Assembly (NCBI GenBank): GCA_038322995.1 | Contig: JBBQGM010000013.1 | Location: forward strand, 1 to 64,000 | DNA from: QHXQ01 sp038322995 | GTDB taxonomy: Bacteria > Acidobacteriota > Blastocatellia > Pyrinomonadales > Pyrinomonadaceae | Reading direction: 5' to 3' | DNA length: 64,000 nucleotides | Part shown: one piece after another, positions 8,441 through 18,249 of the stretch | Layout: every line of letters begins with the position of its first letter | How positions within the stretch are numbered: the first letter of the stretch is position 1 | Position numbers and translations under genes: made by a program | The notes under the pieces: generated by a model | Told to the model about the DNA's origin: nothing | Databases searched by the model: none | The model's input: the letters and a program-made list of their open reading frames with translations, nothing else

Positions 8441-11400
8441 TTGTTCCCCGGACTGGCCGGTAGCGGGGTGGCGATGAGCAGCGGGTTGACTTCGAGTTCA
8501 CGCCGGTAGAAGACGCGCGGTCGTTGCCCGTTGCGCCGCTCCATGCCCATCCCGCGTTCCTGTTCCGCGAACGAAAGTTCTAAGCCGCGTGCGCCGGCTT
8601 GTTTCATCTGATCGAGTTGCACCAGCGGCACGCGGCTCGTCGCGTAGTCGAGCCACTCGCGCACCATGACGTGCCCGTCTTTCGGTTCGGCATCAGCCGC
8701 GGCCCGCTTCAGTCCTTCGTCTAATAGCACAAAGGTCAACAGCCCGTGCCCGACGAGCGAGACTTCCTGCGCGGCCTGAAAGCTCTGTGCGGCGGTCAGG
8801 ATGTACATGCCTTTGTCGTAAGCGAGTTGCGCCAGTCCTTTCGAGTTCATCGGCCCGCGCCCGTCGCGCTCACCGCCGAGTGCCTGGCCCGAGTTGCAGG
8901 CGTCAATGATCATCATGATCTGGCCGCTGTCCACGCCCTCGAACGCTTTCTCTAGCTCGCGGTCGGAGATGCCGCGCGCTTGGAGCATCGCCGCCAACAG
9001 AGCCGGCCCCTGCGTTGCTTCCGGCGGCGGTGGCGCAGTGCCCAAGTCCTGTGGGATTAAATAGAATTGTCCACCTTGCGCCAGCCCGTGCCCGGCGTAG
9101 TAGATGATGACCGTGTCTTCCGGTTGCACTTTCGCGGCCAACTGCGTGAGCGCCGCGCCGATATTCGCTTTCGTGGCCGCCGCGTCCGCCAGTTTGATGA
9201 CTTCGACGCGCTCATATAGTCCAAGCCGCTCCTGCTGCGTCTTCACTTCGGCGGCGAAACTATCCGCATCCGCCACCGCATATTTCAAACTGCGGAAGAA
9301 CGGATTGGGCGCATACTGATTCACGCCCACCGCCATGATGTAAGCCGTGCCCTTGCGGCGCAAGCTCTCGGCCCCGTTGAGCAAGAGCGTCGCATCCGCG
9401 CTCTTGATGTTGTCGTGATTGAAAGCGTAGGCCGTCAGTTGGTTGACTCCGGCGACGATGGGCAGCGTCGTCTCTAGCGTCATGCTCTGTTGCCCGTGCA
9501 AGACATCGCCGGGCCAGAGTTTGACCAGCGAGCCGTTACGAAACAGGCGCACGTCTTGCGCGCCCGCAGGCGACTCGGCGATTTGAATTTGCACTTTCAC
9601 GTTGCGCGTAGCGATGGGCGCGGACGTGGTTGACGCGGCGGTCGTGGTGAGTTTGAGTTGCGGTTGGCGGCGGTCGCGTCGGGTGATGTCCTGTGTCGCT
9701 TTGGGGCGCTGCCCGGCGAAGATGTCGGCGAGCAGGTTGGGATAGTAGAACTCATTGAAGAAGATTTCGACCGGGGCCACATCGCGGAGTTGCGGCGAGA
9801 AGCGCCAGATGATTTGGCCCCACGCAACGGGCGAGCCGTCGAACAAGCCATCAGGTGTGACGACGAGCCAATCGTTCGCGCCCGACGCGATCAGCGTGGC
9901 CAACTCCGCGCCGGTCATCACGTCCCACAGTTTAATCGTGCGATCCCAACTGCTGCTGACGAGCAATTTGCCGTCTTTGCTAAAGACGGCGGAGCGCACC
10001 AAATCGGTGTGCCCTGTCAAGGCGTGCAATACCGTCAACGTGCTGGCGTCTAACAAGCTGATTGTGCCGGCCCGGAATTGCATGCCGCCCCCGGCCGCAA
10101 TCGTCTTCCCATCGGGACTATAGTTGAGCGCATAGATGAAGCCGCTGGCGGGCAGCGCGACTTCATGCAGCAGCCGGCCGCTGGCGACATCCCAGAGCTT
10201 GACCTGCCCGTCGCCGCCATACGTGTTACTGCGGCTGCCACTCGCCAGCGTCTTACCGTCGGGGCTGAACGCGAGCGACCACACGTTGGTAAAGCCGGTG
10301 AGTCGCTGCAATGCTTGCCCCGTCTCTATGTTCCAGAGTTGCACCGTCTGCCCGCCGAGAACCGCCAGCAACTTGCCGTCGGGGCTACACGTCAACCACG
10401 ACGCACCGGGCACGCTGCCTTGAAACTGCCGTATCTCTACGCCTGTGTTTACGTCCAACAGGCTCACGGTCGTCTGTTCGGCTTTAGTTCGGAAGCTGAA
10501 GAGGAATTTGCCGTCATCGCTCATGCTTAAGTTCAGCCCGGCCGGTTGTTTGAGCGTGTGGAGCAGTTGCCCGGTCGCTGTATCCCAACGCCCAAACGTG
10601 TCGCCGTTGTTGTCGCCGACTATGGTCTGACCATCGGCGCTAAAGACAACCGTATGCACGGCACTCACTTTGGGATTTATCGTGCTGACACCCTTGCCCG
10701 AAGTTAGGTCCCACACTTTGATCGTGCCGGTGGTACTGTCGCCAGCGCCGCTGGCCAGCCGCTTGCCGTCATTGCTCAGGGCCACCACGTTCACCACTTC
10801 GGACGTTGTCTGTAAGACGCGCAACTCTCTGCCGCTGGCGGCATCCCACAAGCGCACCGTGTTGTCGTTGCCGCCACTCGCGATCAGTTTGCCGTCCGCG
10901 CTCCACGCATTGCACGTCACTTCATTTGTGTGTCCGCGCAAGACGAGGCGCACTTTGCGCGTGATCATGTCGAACAACTCGATGTCGTTCTTATTCCCGC
11001 GCAGCAGCGTCTTTTGGTCGGGGCTGAAACTGTTGATGATAGGGCTGAATAGCTCCTTCCCGCGCACTGACTTTAGTTCCGTGCCCGTGGCCACATCCCA
11101 TATCTTGATCGTCTGCGCCTCGTCCCCATTGTCGCTGCCGCTCACCAGTTGTGTGCCGTCATCGTTGAGGCTGATTTGCATCATGTGGGATTGGCTGGTG
11201 AAGGTGTTGACCTCTGCGCCCGTGGCCACGTCCCACACTTTGAGGTCCGTGCCGGAACTAGCAGCGAGGCGGCGGCCGTCCGTGCTAAAGGTGACATCGG
11301 ATACAAAGCCCTTGGCACCCCGCAGCACGCGCAATTGAATGCCGGTGGCCACATCCCACAGCCGGATCGTGCCGTCGAACATGCCGCCGCTGGCGAGCGT

Positions 11401-11565
11401 CTGCCCGTCCGGGCTAAAGCACACCGCCGTCACCTCGGTGGGATGGCCGGATTGCACGACCAGTTGCGGGCGCTGACTGTCGGCGGCCCGGCCCGGCCCG
11501 GCGAGCAGCGCGATAAGACAAAGCAAGAGCGGGAGCGAAGTTCGGCGGAGCGAGGTATGGTTCAT
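8437..11565 (-). CDS. Secreted WD40-repeat / caspase-fold (C14) protein, 1042 aa
   Basis: The start is ATG 11565, which gives a clean signal peptide (SLPLLLCLIALLAG, cleavage near GRA). The frame extends to 11610. Eleven or twelve WD40 repeats follow (examples: VCFSPDGQTLASGG, IRLWDVATG, IKLWDVMTG), forming one or two beta-propellers over about residues 45-590. After a beta-rich linker comes a caspase-fold domain from about residue 740 (YIMAVGVNQYAPN). Its catalytic dyad is visible: His in YYAGHG (about 823) and Cys in IIDACNSGQ (about 888). The family includes bacterial orthocaspases, which cut after basic residues. The substrate is unknown. The export signal places it outside the cytoplasm. 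The four-helix membrane protein gene lies just upstream on the same strand. Confidence 0.85.
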   Translation of the reverse strand: MNHTSLRRTSLPLLLCLIALLAGPGRAADSQRPQLVVQSGHPTEVTAVCFSPDGQTLASGGMFDGTIRLWDVATGIQLRVLRGAKGFVSDVTFSTDGRRLAASSGTDLKVWDVATGAEVNTFTSQSHMMQISLNDDGTQLVSGSDNGDEAQTIKIWDVATGTELKSVRGKELFSPIINSFSPDQKTLLRGNKNDIELFDMITRKVRLVLRGHTNEVTCNAWSADGKLIASGGNDNTVRLWDAASGRELRVLQTTSEVVNVVALSNDGKRLASGAGDSTTGTIKVWDLTSGKGVSTINPKVSAVHTVVFSADGQTIVGDNNGDTFGRWDTATGQLLHTLKQPAGLNLSMSDDGKFLFSFRTKAEQTTVSLLDVNTGVEIRQFQGSVPGASWLTCSPDGKLLAVLGGQTVQLWNIETGQALQRLTGFTNVWSLAFSPDGKTLASGSRSNTYGGDGQVKLWDVASGRLLHEVALPASGFIYALNYSPDGKTIAAGGGMQFRAGTISLLDASTLTVLHALTGHTDLVRSAVFSKDGKLLVSSSWDRTIKLWDVMTGAELATLIASGANDWLVVTPDGLFDGSPVAWGQIIWRFSPQLRDVAPVEIFFNEFYYPNLLADIFAGQRPKATQDITRRDRRQPQLKLTTTAASTTSAPIATRNVKVQIQIAESPAGAQDVRLFRNGSLVKLWPGDVLHGQQSMTLETTLPIVAGVNQLTAYAFNHDNIKSADATLLLNGAESLRRKGTAYIMAVGVNQYAPNPFFRSLKYAVADADSFAAEVKTQQERLGLYERVEVIKLADAAATKANIGAALTQLAAKVQPEDTVIIYYAGHGLAQGGQFYLIPQDLGTAPPPPEATQGPALLAAMLQARGISDRELEKAFEGVDSGQIMMIIDACNSGQALGGERDGRGPMNSKGLAQLAYDKGMYILTAAQSFQAAQEVSLVGHGLLTFVLLDEGLKRAAADAEPKDGHVMVREWLDYATSRVPLVQLDQMKQAGARGLELSFAEQERGMGMERRNGQRPRVFYRRELEVNPLLIATPLPASPGNN

Positions 11566-11627
11566 TGTTGGTGGTCGGGCCGCGCCTAACAAAATGACTG
11601 GCCGGCACACGCGCAGCTAATCCATGC

Positions 11628-12098
11628 TCAAAGCACAACGGAGAGCAAGTAGAATGACATGTTAAGTAAAATCAAGCCGCACCAACCATAAGTCCAGTTG
11701 CGACTGAAGCCGTGGCAGCGCAAGCGACGATACAACACCACGCCCATCAGCGCCACGCTAAACAGCACGTTGAGCGCGGAGGCCAGCAACGGCGGTTGCC
11801 GCAGCAGCAGGTTCAACGCCGCCGCCGGTAAGAGCGCGGCCGAACCGAGCAGGCAGACGAGGCCAAGTTGTGTCCAGAAGATGATGCGCCGCTCGCGCTC
11901 GAACGCGAGCGTGGATAGGATGAGCAACGCCGTCCACGTGAAGCACGGGATGAGCAGACCCTTGAGCAACACTTCCGCCCACGATTGGCTATCGAAGAAT
12001 ATTTTCAGCGACGCAGAGAAGAGCGCCGTAACGAGGAACGACAGCGCAAAGAGAATGATGGCCGGAGTGTAAGAGGCTCGGTTGTCGATCTGCCGCAA
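11628..12098 (-). CDS. Small integral membrane protein, ~156 aa
   Basis: The product has about four hydrophobic helices (AIILFALSFLVTALFSASL; LLIPCFTWTALLILSTLAF; LGLVCLLGSAALLPAAAL; ALNVLFSVALMGVVLY) plus a hydrophobic C-terminal segment. No conserved motif is recognised. The frame has no ATG near the front, so translation probably begins at TTG 12098 or another non-ATG codon nearby. It precedes the WD40-caspase gene by ~60 bases on the same strand and may be co-transcribed with it. Confidence 0.5.
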   Translation of the reverse strand: MRQIDNRASYTPAIILFALSFLVTALFSASLKIFFDSQSWAEVLLKGLLIPCFTWTALLILSTLAFERERRIIFWTQLGLVCLLGSAALLPAAALNLLLRQPPLLASALNVLFSVALMGVVLYRRLRCHGFSRNWTYGWCGLILLNMSFYLLSVVL

Positions 12099-12185
12099 AA
12101 GTGTTTGACGCTCGTTTCGTTAACCGATGAATGCAGCAGCGATGATATTAGCGCAGACCGGGGAACACAAACGCGCTTGGCCGCT

Positions 12186-13310
12186 TCACCTATTACTCAT
12201 GCTCACGATGTCGTCATTCGCCTGCTCGTTGGCGGTGGAGATGCCGGCGAGGCGCATGCGGAACTCGTCCGGGTTGGTTGCGCCGCGCAATGCTTCCTCC
12301 ATCGAGATGAGACCTGATTGATGTAGATTGAAGAGCGACTGATCAAACGTCTGCATGCCGTACTGCGACGTGCCGGCGGCGATGGCGTCGCGGATCATCG
12401 GCGTCTTCTCTTCGTTCGAGATGTACTCGCGGATGAGCGCGGTCGAGACCATGACCTCGGCGGCAGGTACGCGCCCCATGCCATTCAGCGAGCGCACCAG
12501 ACGCATCGAGACGACGGCGCGCAAGATGCCGGCGAGTTGCAGCCGCACACTCTTTTGTTGATGTGGTGGGAAGGAAGAGACGATGCGCGTGATGGTCTCG
12601 GTCGCATCGAGCGTGTGCAGGGTGGAGAGGACTAGGTGCCCGGTCTCAGCAGCGGTGAGCGCGGTCTCAATCGTCTCGTGGTCGCGCATTTCGCCGACGA
12701 GGATTACGTCCGGGTCTTGGCGGAGCGCGCCGCGCAAAGCTTCAGCGAACGAGCGCGTGTCCACGTCTACTTCGCGCTGCGTGATAAAGGATTTGCGGTC
12801 GCGGTGCAGAAATTCTATCGGGTCTTCGATGGTGATGATGTGGCCGCCCCGTGTGGCGTTGATATGATCGATCATCGCGGCGAGTGTCGAGGATTTACCG
12901 GAGCCGGTCGCGCCGGTGACGAGGATGAGTCCGCGTTGCTCGTCGGCGACACGCTCGGTCAAAGGCGGCAGCCCAAGCTCGTTCATGGTCTTGACGCGGT
13001 CGGGAATGACACGCAGGACGATGGAGACAGAGCCACGTTGCTGGAAGACGTTCGCGCGGAAACGGCCCACGCCCGTCAATCCGTAGGCGATGTCTACCTC
13101 ATTAATTTCCTTGAAACGTTGTTTCTGCCGGTTCGACATCATCGAGAAGGCCATGTCTAACGTGTCTTCTTGGGAGAGGCGCAGGGCGTCGAAGACGGGA
13201 TGCAGTTCGCCGTCCACGCGCATAACGGGGAACGAGCCGGCCTTGATGTGCAGGTCAGACGCGCCCTGTGTGGAAGCGGTGCGCAGAAGATCGTCAATCT
13301 TAATCGGCAT
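12186..13310 (-). CDS. pilT: PilT-type twitching motility retraction ATPase
   Basis: A hexameric secretion-type ATPase that drives type IV pilus retraction from the cytoplasmic face. The start is ATG 13310 (MPIKIDDLLRTASTQGASDL), giving 374 residues, the usual length. It shows the N-terminal PAS-like part, Walker A GATGSGKSS, an Asp box (ITIEDPIEFLHRD), Walker B with ILVGEMRD, and the His box (GHLVLSTLHT). No pilus structural gene is nearby. PilU-type paralogs share these motifs, so the exact family member is open. No ribosome site is obvious. Confidence 0.9.
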   Translation of the reverse strand: MPIKIDDLLRTASTQGASDLHIKAGSFPVMRVDGELHPVFDALRLSQEDTLDMAFSMMSNRQKQRFKEINEVDIAYGLTGVGRFRANVFQQRGSVSIVLRVIPDRVKTMNELGLPPLTERVADEQRGLILVTGATGSGKSSTLAAMIDHINATRGGHIITIEDPIEFLHRDRKSFITQREVDVDTRSFAEALRGALRQDPDVILVGEMRDHETIETALTAAETGHLVLSTLHTLDATETITRIVSSFPPHQQKSVRLQLAGILRAVVSMRLVRSLNGMGRVPAAEVMVSTALIREYISNEEKTPMIRDAIAAGTSQYGMQTFDQSLFNLHQSGLISMEEALRGATNPDEFRMRLAGISTANEQANDDIVSMSNR

Positions 13311-14280
13311 AAGGGGAAAAGTTTCGTGCGTGAACAAGTGCGCGGCGGTCGGGCGCGCACAGGCGCGGACTCGTGTGCTGTGAATCAAACTGGCACGGGA
13401 AACGTTGGGCGCGTTGGCGGGCGGAACTCGCGGGCTGCTTCAACCGGTACCTGGCCGGAAAGATGAAAGCCCAGAGACACCATAAACATACTAGCCTGCA
13501 CGCTCAAAGCACGTCAACGATATTCTGGCGTCCGGGTATCTGTTGCGGGCTACCTTGCACATAGCTTGGGGACAGGGGCGCGCAGCAAGATACCAAACTA
13601 GCCGGTCACTTGTGCGCCAACGCGAAAAATACTTGCTTGCCCGCAACGGCCGGGTCGAATGTCCCGGCCCTGTGCATCATTATCTTAGGACAAATGTCCC
13701 GCCCTAAAGCGTACTTATGACACCGGAATGTCCTGGTAATAAAGGTTCATCCAACACGCGCGGGGTTTTGCCGATCTCGGTATAAGAAGAGTATGCAGAT
13801 AGGTTCGATTTGAGCTGGCCGTTGCGAGTGTAAAGCTTCTGCTTGTCAGATCGAGATATCTGTTGCTAACAAACAGTTAAAGCTCAAACTGGATATACCT
13901 CGCGGTTTCCTTCCAGTGCCACTGTTAGCTCAGCTCTGAAGACAAGTGGTATCGGTGCGAAATAATTTCTGCAAGAGATTAGCCAGTCTTAATTCCAAGG
14001 GTTCAAGCAGAATTTAGCAGGAGTGGTGTACAAGGAGCAGTTTGCCGGTGCGGCGGCTGTTAAGTTCATCGGCCTGGTGGTCTGTCCAATTCGCTGGAGT
14101 TGGCGGCCCAAATTCTAGGCAGCACTGCTGTTTTTATGCCCCACCTCAGCGCAAACATTGCCATCCGGCGGCAATGCGAACAATTGATGATGGTTAGCTT
14201 AAACCCATTTCCAGCAGGCATTAGGCGCGGCCCGATGGCCCCGCTGGTCACCCCCTTCCCAGCCGATAGAGGAGAAGATT
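13311..14280. other. 970-base non-coding region
   Basis: No frame here is convincing on either strand. This is the divergent upstream region of pilT (left) and the large secreted protein (right). It has more A/T than its neighbours. It contains a 12-base dyad GGACAAATGTCC at 13688-13699, with related words (AATGTCC) near 13655 and 13725. The right-hand gene has a good AGAGGAG site just before 14281. Confidence 0.4.
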
Positions 14281-17200
14281 ATGACTCATCGTTCACGCCG
14301 GATCGCCCTAAGTATCGCGTTATTGGCGATTGGCGGTCTGTTCGTCACATTTCTACCCCGCATAAGCGCACTTGCACAGGGCAACGGTAAATCCGCTCAG
14401 CCGCTGCAAGCGACGCCTGCGCTGACCCATGGTTCCAGTCAAGAAATAGATAAAGAGAAAGTACCTGCGGGTGTCATCTCCGGTGCTTCGTATCACAACG
14501 ACACCACACCGAACCTGCGCGATATGAAACAAATAGCCATGCCTATCGGGCGTGGGGTCGAGAATGAGGCGAATGAAAACCCAAAGGTGCCTCATAAACA
14601 TAAAGATAGCCCCGACCAGGTCATCCAGAAAGACTTCGTCCGCCTGCAAGGCTTGACGGAACTGGATATTCCCAGCCCGATCCTCAACTTTGACGGCATC
14701 GTTTTCCCCGGCGTCGGCTGCAACTGCGCGCCGCCCGACACCAATGGCGAAGTTGGTCAGACGCAATACGTCCAGATGGTCAACGAAGGCTACCAGGTCT
14801 TTAACAAGACCACGGGCGTGTCGCAGTTAGGGCCGGCGAGCATCTCTTCGCTCTGGGCTGGCTTTGGCGGCGTTTGCGAGACCACTGGCGATGGCGACCC
14901 CGTCGTGATCTATGACCAGATCGCCAACCGCTGGGTCATCACCCAGTTCGCAGGTGCCCCTGTTCCAACCACCGAGTGCATTGCCGTGTCCACCACAAGC
15001 GATGCCACTGGCTCGTACAATCGCTATGGCTTCCTCCTCGGTACCAACTTTTTCGATTATCCGCACCTGAGCGTCTGGCCCAATGCCTACTACATGAGCA
15101 TGAACGTGTTCAACTCAGCAGGCACGGCCTTCCTCGGCCCGCAACCCTTCGCCTTCGACCGCGCGAAGATGCTTCTCGGTCAGCCGGCCACGTTCGTCAG
15201 CACCGGGATCACCAACGGCCCCAATGAGGACACTTATCTGCCCGCCGACCTCGATGGCTCGACGCAGCCTCCGGCTAATGCCCCGGGCACGTTTGTGGAA
15301 GCGCCATTCACCAACACCTATAGAGTCTTCCACTTCGCACCTGATTTCGTCACCCCGGCCAACTCGACTTTCACGCTCTTCGCTGCCCCGCCGGCGGCAG
15401 GCTTTGCCGAACTCTGCCCGACCACCCGTGCCTGCGTGCCTCAGTTAGGCTCGACCAGCAACTTGGACGGCATTGGCGACCGCTTGATGTTCCGCCTGGC
15501 CACACGCTTCCTCCCGGGCCGCGAATCAACCGTGGGTAATTTTTCCGTCAGTGCGGGCGGGGTCTCAGGTGTGCGCTGGTTTGAACTGCGCAACGTGACG
15601 GCCGGCCCCGTAACGGTCTTTCAGGAAAGCACCTACCAGCCGGATACGACCTGGCGCTGGATGGGCAGTGCGGCGATGGATCAGGGCGGCAACATGGCCG
15701 TCGGCTTTAGCGCCTCAAGTTCCGCCATCAATCCCCAGATTCGCTACGCGGGGCGGCTGGCGACCGATCCCATCAACACGCTGGCTCAGGGTGAGGCCAC
15801 TCTGTTTGCCGGCACCGGCAGCCAGACCGGCACCGGCAATCGCTGGGGCGATTATAGCGACTTGACGATTGACCCGGTGGACGACTGCACCTTCTGGTAC
15901 ACGCAGGAGTATTATTCCACCACTAGCTCGTTCAACTGGCGCACGCGTATCGGCAACTTCAAGTTTACGCAGTGCTCGAGCGTGCCGACACCGGTCATCG
16001 TCCCGGCCGGCTCAACCCTCGTCAACGAGAGTTGCCCGCCGACCAACGGCGCGATTGATCCGGGCGAGACCGTGACCGTCCGGCTCAATTTGATGAATGC
16101 CGGCACGGGCCCCACGACCAATCTGGTCGCGACCTTGCAGCCCAACGCTAACGTGCTCGCGCCTTCCGCGCCGCAGAACTACGGCGCGATCCCGATCAAC
16201 GGCACGGTCGGACGTGACTTCACGTTCACCGCCGCCGGCAACTGCGGCGATACCATCACGCTGACGCTGCAACTGCAAGACGGGGCGAACAACCTCGGCA
16301 CCGTGACCTTTACGCGGCAACTCGGCACGACGGTTGTCAGTTCGGCCTTCAGCGAGAACTTCGACGGCGTGACCGCGCCGGCCTTGCCCGCTGGTTGGAC
16401 AACGACGGCCACAGGCGTGGAAGTGCCGTGGGTGACTTCGACGACCAATCCTAGCAGTGCCCCGAACGACGCCTTCGCGCCCGACCCCAGCAACATCGGC
16501 AACACCGAGTTGGTCTCCCCGTCATTCGCAGTGGCGGCCGGCGGCGGACAGTTGACGTTCAGGAACCTCTACAACATGGAGAGTACGTTCGACGGCATGG
16601 TGCTGGAGATCAGCATCAACGGCGGCGCATTTGCCGACATCACCGCAGGTGGCGGCAGTTTCGCCAGTGGCGGTTATAACGGCACGATCTCTGCCAACTT
16701 CGGTAGTCCGATAGCTGGCCGCCCGGCTTGGACGGGTCTCTCCGGCGGCACGACCGCTGCGCCGACCTACATCACCACAGTCGCCAATTTACCGGCGGCA
16801 GCAGCCGGACAGAACGTGCGGTTGAAGTGGCGCGCGGCAACCGATAACAGCGTGTCTGCGGCGGGTGCGGCGGGTGTACGGGTTGATACCATCTCGGTCA
16901 CTAGCACGAGCTTCGCGTGCAACACGGCCTGTGCTGGCGCACCGCGCATCAGCACCTCGACGGTGCTCTCGTGCAGCGGTGGCAACACGGTCGCCACCAT
17001 CACGATCACCAATAGCGGCACCGGCACCGCCAACAACGTCGTGCTGACCACGGCCACGCTCGGCGGCATCAGCGGCACGCCGCTGCCGCAGACCGTCGGC
17101 ACGCTCGCGCCGGGCGCGTCCAGCGTCAAGGTCGTGACCTTCAGCGGCGCGCCCAGTGGCATAACGACGCTGCAAGTCGGCGGCACGTTCACCGGCGGCA

Positions 17201-17334
17201 CCTATAGCAGCAACCGTAGGGTGAACGCACCCGCGTGCAGCACGGGTCTGCTGACCCCAACGCTGCCCTACCTGCCATCGCTGCCAGCTCTGCTGGCGGC
17301 GGTGGTTTCCCCCTCAGGCCTGACGGGCCGCTAA
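14281..17334 (+). CDS. Large secreted protein with CARDB-like and MAM-like domains, 1017 aa
   Basis: ATG 14281 follows AGAGGAG. The signal peptide is IALSIALLAIGGLFVTFL, ending near ALAQ. Residues ~130-560 form a large beta-rich region, apparently a beta-propeller-like fold (GVGCNCAPPDTNGEVGQTQY; GDYSDLTIDPVDDCTFW), typical of uncharacterised secreted acidobacterial proteins. A CARDB-like repeat (LVNESCPPTNGAIDPGETVT) follows, then a MAM/jellyroll-like segment (FSENFDGVTAPALPAGW) of about 190 residues, then a second CARDB-like repeat and the same C-terminal tail as the gene ending at 1385. The MAM-like insert is absent from that other copy. The PEP-CTERM partner starts 21 bases downstream. 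No catalytic motif is seen; a surface adhesion or matrix role is only inferred. Confidence 0.8.
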   Translation: MTHRSRRIALSIALLAIGGLFVTFLPRISALAQGNGKSAQPLQATPALTHGSSQEIDKEKVPAGVISGASYHNDTTPNLRDMKQIAMPIGRGVENEANENPKVPHKHKDSPDQVIQKDFVRLQGLTELDIPSPILNFDGIVFPGVGCNCAPPDTNGEVGQTQYVQMVNEGYQVFNKTTGVSQLGPASISSLWAGFGGVCETTGDGDPVVIYDQIANRWVITQFAGAPVPTTECIAVSTTSDATGSYNRYGFLLGTNFFDYPHLSVWPNAYYMSMNVFNSAGTAFLGPQPFAFDRAKMLLGQPATFVSTGITNGPNEDTYLPADLDGSTQPPANAPGTFVEAPFTNTYRVFHFAPDFVTPANSTFTLFAAPPAAGFAELCPTTRACVPQLGSTSNLDGIGDRLMFRLATRFLPGRESTVGNFSVSAGGVSGVRWFELRNVTAGPVTVFQESTYQPDTTWRWMGSAAMDQGGNMAVGFSASSSAINPQIRYAGRLATDPINTLAQGEATLFAGTGSQTGTGNRWGDYSDLTIDPVDDCTFWYTQEYYSTTSSFNWRTRIGNFKFTQCSSVPTPVIVPAGSTLVNESCPPTNGAIDPGETVTVRLNLMNAGTGPTTNLVATLQPNANVLAPSAPQNYGAIPINGTVGRDFTFTAAGNCGDTITLTLQLQDGANNLGTVTFTRQLGTTVVSSAFSENFDGVTAPALPAGWTTTATGVEVPWVTSTTNPSSAPNDAFAPDPSNIGNTELVSPSFAVAAGGGQLTFRNLYNMESTFDGMVLEISINGGAFADITAGGGSFASGGYNGTISANFGSPIAGRPAWTGLSGGTTAAPTYITTVANLPAAAAGQNVRLKWRAATDNSVSAAGAAGVRVDTISVTSTSFACNTACAGAPRISTSTVLSCSGGNTVATITITNSGTGTANNVVLTTATLGGISGTPLPQTVGTLAPGASSVKVVTFSGAPSGITTLQVGGTFTGGTYSSNRRVNAPACSTGLLTPTLPYLPSLPALLAAVVSPSGLTGR

Positions 17335-17354
17335 CCAAAGGAGTAAGACAACCA

Positions 17355-17906
17355 ATGAGATGCAAACACTTGATGCTCGCGCTGGTGGCGGTCACCGCCC
17401 TGGCCCTCGTACCGTCGTCGGCCCGTGCTGACAACGTCAGCTTCGCGTTCACGCCGAACACGTACACGGCGGCCGCCGGTTCGGTCGTGACCTTGATGGG
17501 CACGTTCCAGAATGGGACGGGGGCGATCACGTTCAGCGGCTACAGCGCCAGCTTGCAGGCAGGCTTATCATTATCGCCCAACGGCAATCCCGGCAGTCAG
17601 CCGTTCGACGCCTTGGTCGGGCTGGCGAGCAATCAGACGCTCGGGCCGGTCGCGTTGTTCAACATACTGATTGCGCCGGGCACGGCTGATGGGACGGTGT
17701 TCACGTTCGCCTTCAACCAGTTCCAGATCTTCTATGATCCGTCGACGCCGGGGAGTGCGGACGAAGCGGCGGCGAACTTCTCCATCGTGGTACGGAATCA
17801 GGCACCGGGCGTGCCGGAGCCGACGACGATGGTGTTGTTGGGGACGGGCTTGGTTGGCGCGGCGCTGGCCAAGCGGCGCAAACGGCGGCTGAGCGTTAGC
17901 GGCTAA
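17355..17906 (+). CDS. PEP-CTERM sorting domain protein (copy 2)
   Basis: A 183-residue paralog of the protein at 1406-1930, with the same AAGGAG site, signal peptide and tag (VPEPTTMVLLGTGLVGAALA then KRRKRR). Differences are few: a 12-base insertion in the middle (SPNGNPGSQPFDA replaces SGATQPFDA) and a longer basic tail ending LSVSG. Together with the preceding gene it forms the duplicated two-gene unit. A GC-rich hairpin follows. It is presumably exported and processed by an exosortase encoded outside the window. Confidence 0.85.
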   Translation: MRCKHLMLALVAVTALALVPSSARADNVSFAFTPNTYTAAAGSVVTLMGTFQNGTGAITFSGYSASLQAGLSLSPNGNPGSQPFDALVGLASNQTLGPVALFNILIAPGTADGTVFTFAFNQFQIFYDPSTPGSADEAAANFSIVVRNQAPGVPEPTTMVLLGTGLVGAALAKRRKRRLSVSG

Positions 17907-17954
17907 CCCCCACTGCACGATTAGCATGCCCCGTCAGGCTTAAAGCACTGCGCG

Positions 17955-17988
17955 GGGTGGGTGGCCGGAAATTGCCGGCCACCCACCC
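17955..17988 (+). terminator. 14-bp perfect hairpin
   Basis: GGGTGGGTGGCCGG (17955-17968) pairs exactly with 17975-17988 around a 6-base loop, shortly after the PEP-CTERM stop. There is no T-tract. Confidence 0.6.
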
Positions 17989-18084
17989 GTCCCTAGTGTC
18001 CTAACTTCAGGGAAACCCATAGTCAGCTTTGCGTAGTGACCTGAATTAAGTGTGCTTATGCAATACAGATTTCAATTGCCAGCT

Positions 18085-18121
18085 TTGCTGCGAGCGGCAC
18101 ACATTCCGTACCCTAAATTAA
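18085..18121 (+). repeat. Direct repeat copy A near PEP-CTERM genes
   Basis: TTGCTGCGAGCGGCACACAT and the next ~17 bases recur at 19221-19258 with only a few changes. This copy lies ~130 bases upstream of the broken PEP-CTERM gene, so it may be a promoter or regulatory segment. Confidence 0.6.
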
Positions 18122-18249
18122 AGCTATTTCGGAGCCTGCGCTTGCCCCGCGTCCTTCCGATCCGTAGCCAACTCTATGCAAGTCTTAGTGCGGCGAGTCT
18201 TGCGCTCCCATCTGTAGTGTCATCTAAACCCAAGCAACAGGAGGCTTCT

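Larger units (their letters stand above)
17907..18249. other. Intergenic region before the disrupted PEP-CTERM gene
   Basis: It holds the terminator hairpin at 17955-17988 and one copy of a ~37-base direct repeat at 18085-18121. It is probably the promoter region of the gene beginning at 18250. No coding frame is convincing. Confidence 0.4.

Noticed and set aside
13389..14250. Short frames in the pilT upstream region (13373-13564, 14066-14251, 14100-14390)
   Set aside because: No ribosome sites and no family-like sequence; they are unlikely to be genes.
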